A stretch of 6,034 nucleotides of DNA from an uncultured Clostridia bacterium (GTDB lineage: Bacteria > Bacillota > Clostridia > UMGS1810). The notes under the pieces were generated by a model that was not told where the DNA came from, searched no databases, and worked only from the letters and a program-made list of their open reading frames with translations. This document shows positions 5,054-6,034 of the stretch, piece after piece. The position numbers and the translations under genes are program-made. The stretch is from NCBI GenBank assembly GCA_934463115.1, contig CAKSIN010000050.1, forward strand, positions 1 to 6,034, in the 5' to 3' direction. Numbering within the stretch: position 1 is the stretch's first letter; every line of letters begins with the position of its first letter.

Positions 5054-5516
5054 CTTAGGTTTGGCACTGGCAATTACAGGGGCGGCTTTTGCCGCGTTGT
5101 TTGCAGGTATCGGGAGTGCAAAAGGAGTCGGACTTGTGGGTGAATCGGCTGCCGGGCTCGTCAGCCAGGATCCGTCAAAGTTCAGCAAGGCGCTTATTCT
5201 TCAGCTGCTTCCCGGTACTCAGGGATTGTACGGTTTGCTTGTGGCGGTTCTGCTGCTCAGCCGTATAGGTGTGCTCGGCGGCGAGACAATGCAGCTCAGC
5301 ATTACGCAGGGGATAATGTATTTCGCGGCGTCGCTGCCTATTGCGTTCGGCGGACTGTTTTCGGGCATAGCGCAGGGCAGGGCGGCTGCAGCCGGAGTCG
5401 GTATAATTGCAAAAAAGCCCGATGAAAGCGGCAAGGCGATTATTATGGCGGCTATGGTTGAAACATATGCGATACTTGCGCTGCTTATTTCGATTCTTAT
5501 TATATACAATATTTGA
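5037..5516 (+). CDS. ntpK: V-type ATPase rotor-ring subunit K (proteolipid, probably Na+-binding)
   Basis: The 159-aa product has four membrane helices arranged as two hairpins, the size of 16-kDa V-type proteolipids; about ten copies form the ring. The ring carboxylate is Glu142 in MVETYAIL. The other side chains that hold Na+ in the E. hirae ring are also present: Leu58, Thr61 and Gln62 in LLPGTQG, and Gln113 in SGIAQGR. This indicates Na+ coupling, by established structure plus inference. The start at 5037 is chosen because AAGGAG (5024-5029) lies seven bases before it; an ATG at 5040 is also possible. The gene overlaps subunit I by 17 bp. The final TGA is where the 184-bp repeat begins. 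No typical terminator follows. Confidence 0.96.
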   Translation: MMTFNNLGLALAITGAAFAALFAGIGSAKGVGLVGESAAGLVSQDPSKFSKALILQLLPGTQGLYGLLVAVLLLSRIGVLGGETMQLSITQGIMYFAASLPIAFGGLFSGIAQGRAAAAGVGIIAKKPDESGKAIIMAAMVETYAILALLISILIIYNI

Positions 5517-5591
5517 CAAATTTCCATTCCGTCTCCTGACTGTGAGAACATGTGGGACACATCGCGACTCAAAAAATAATTATTTCGTGCC

Positions 5592-5628
5592 GCCGAAAGG
5601 GCGCGAAGTTATCGCGCCGCGGTTCGGC
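5592..5628. other. GC-rich hairpin inside repeat copy 1
   Basis: GGCGCGA (5600-5606) and TCGCGCC (5612-5618) form a perfect stem with a 5-base loop. GCCGAA (5592-5597) and TTCGGC (5623-5628) form an outer stem. No U-tract follows, so it is not a standard terminator, though it may slow RNA polymerase or protect the 3' end of the ATPase message. In copy 2 the inner stem is unchanged, while a G-to-A change weakens the outer stem. Confidence 0.6.
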
Positions 5629-5657
5629 TAAAATCGTCGTCACAATAGGGAATAAGA

Positions 5658-5687
5658 TTACATGTGCCGCCGATTTTGCACTATAAA
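5658..5687 (+). promoter_or_regulatory. Weak promoter-like sequence inside the repeat
   Basis: TTACAT (5658-5663), an 18-bp spacer and TATAAA (5682-5687) are identical in copy 2 (5993-6022). If active, copy 2 would fire toward whatever follows the window. The boxes match the consensus only in part. Confidence 0.22.
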
Positions 5688-5699
5688 TATTTTTTCTCG

Positions 5700-5850
5700 T
5701 CGGATATGTCAACCACATGACCTCAATGTCATTCGTCGGAACGGGAATTTTCGGTGGGAAAGAAGTTAGTTTACTTTCAACTGATTGGTGGGAGGATAAA
5801 AGGCTCCATCTTCGAGGGAGCTGTCACCGACAGGTGACTGAGGGAGTACA
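5700..5850. other. 151-bp spacer between the direct repeats
   Basis: This is single-copy within the window and contains no supported gene. An open frame on the plus strand crosses it (5717-5914) but has no ribosome site and runs into the repeat. The right third carries the hairpin repeat at 5801-5847. Confidence 0.6.
5801..5847. repeat. Clostridial-type double-hairpin interspersed repeat
   Basis: GCTCC (5803-5807) pairs with GGAGC (5817-5821), and GTCACC (5823-5828) pairs with GGTGAC (5833-5838) around GACA, then TGAGGGAGT follows. The frame GAGGGAGCTGTC-hairpin-GACTGAGGGAG is one I recognise from memory as frequent between genes of Clostridia; no search was run. Its role is unknown; it behaves like a small non-autonomous element. 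Confidence 0.5.
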
Positions 5851-6034
5851 ACAAATTTACCGTCCGTCTCCTGACGGTGAGAACATGTGGGACACATCGC
5901 GACTCAAAAAATAGTTATTCCGTGCCGCCAAAAGGGCGCGAAGTTATCGCGCCGCGATTCGGCTAAAATCGTCGTCACAATAGGGAATAAGATTACATGT
6001 GCCGCCGATTTTGCACTATAAATATTTTTTCTCG
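5851..6034 (+). repeat. 184-bp direct repeat, copy 2 (reaches window edge)
   Basis: This is the second copy, ungapped relative to 5516-5699. Differences cluster at the start (three within ACAAATTTACCG) and are scattered through the middle; the last 80 bases or so are identical. Here CCGTC/GACGG (5864-5877) forms an intact hairpin that is broken in copy 1. The true right end cannot be seen because the window stops with the match still running. Confidence 0.93.

Larger units (their letters stand above)
5516..5699 (+). repeat. 184-bp direct repeat, copy 1
   Basis: This stretch aligns without gaps to 5851-6034 at an offset of 335 bp with 8 mismatches (about 96% identity); the bases before 5516 do not match. 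It holds no supported gene. It contains small inverted repeats (ATGTG/CACAT at 5549-5561) and the GC-rich hairpin at 5592-5628, then an AT-rich end. It is non-coding and could be an interspersed element or the start of a tandem array. Confidence 0.93.

Noticed and set aside
5717..5914. 65-codon plus-strand frame spanning the spacer and repeat copy 2
   Set aside because: No ribosome site, no resemblance to any protein, and it crosses the boundary between single-copy and repeated DNA.
5516..6034. CRISPR array
   Set aside because: Repeats are 184 bp with a 335-bp period, far from CRISPR dimensions, and there are only two copies.

Overview
The window looks like a piece of a Clostridia-class Firmicutes genome, probably a gut or anaerobic-digester type (inference). 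Reasons: strong GGAGG-type ribosome binding sites, near-consensus sigma-A promoters, AT-rich intergenic DNA beside more GC-balanced genes, a bacterial V-type ATPase, and an interspersed hairpin repeat of the GAGGGAGCTGTC...GACTGAGGGAG kind that I associate with clostridial genomes. The species cannot be named from the sequence.

Layout. (1) Bases 1-1679, minus strand: two phage head genes, a scaffolding-like protein followed 18 bp later by an N4-gp56-family major capsid protein that runs off the left edge. No portal or terminase gene precedes them. (2) Bases 1680-2561 look empty by ordinary gene calling but are densely organised. From left to right they hold a possible promoter for the scaffold gene, a strong terminator, a complete miniature minus-strand gene for a 24-aa soluble peptide, and a compact locus at 2080-2390. 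That locus has two convergent consensus promoters, a shared two-way terminator, and a 24-codon hydrophobic peptide ORF whose ribosome binding site can be masked by a hairpin. Its architecture is that of a type I toxin-antitoxin module, framed by inverted repeats. (3) Bases 2562-5516, plus strand: a consensus promoter, a leader with an intrinsic terminator, then three V-type ATPase genes: a coiled-coil stalk subunit (G/H type), the membrane stator subunit I, and the rotor-ring subunit K. (4) Bases 5516-6034: two 184-bp direct repeats, 8 mismatches apart, separated by 151 bp containing a clostridial hairpin repeat. The second copy ends exactly at the window edge.

How the parts work together. 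Subunits I and K form the ion-translocating membrane part, and the small coiled-coil protein is part of the peripheral stalk. K carries every side chain known to bind Na+ in the Enterococcus hirae ring, so the enzyme is probably Na+-coupled. The catalytic head genes expected next (E, C, F, A, B, D) are absent from the window; the repeats stand in their place. The capsid genes, the 24-aa gene and the toxin-like gene all read leftwards, away from the ATPase operon.

The main candidate for an undescribed system is the toxin-antitoxin-like locus at 2080-2390. The second is the tiny stand-alone gene at 1906-1980.
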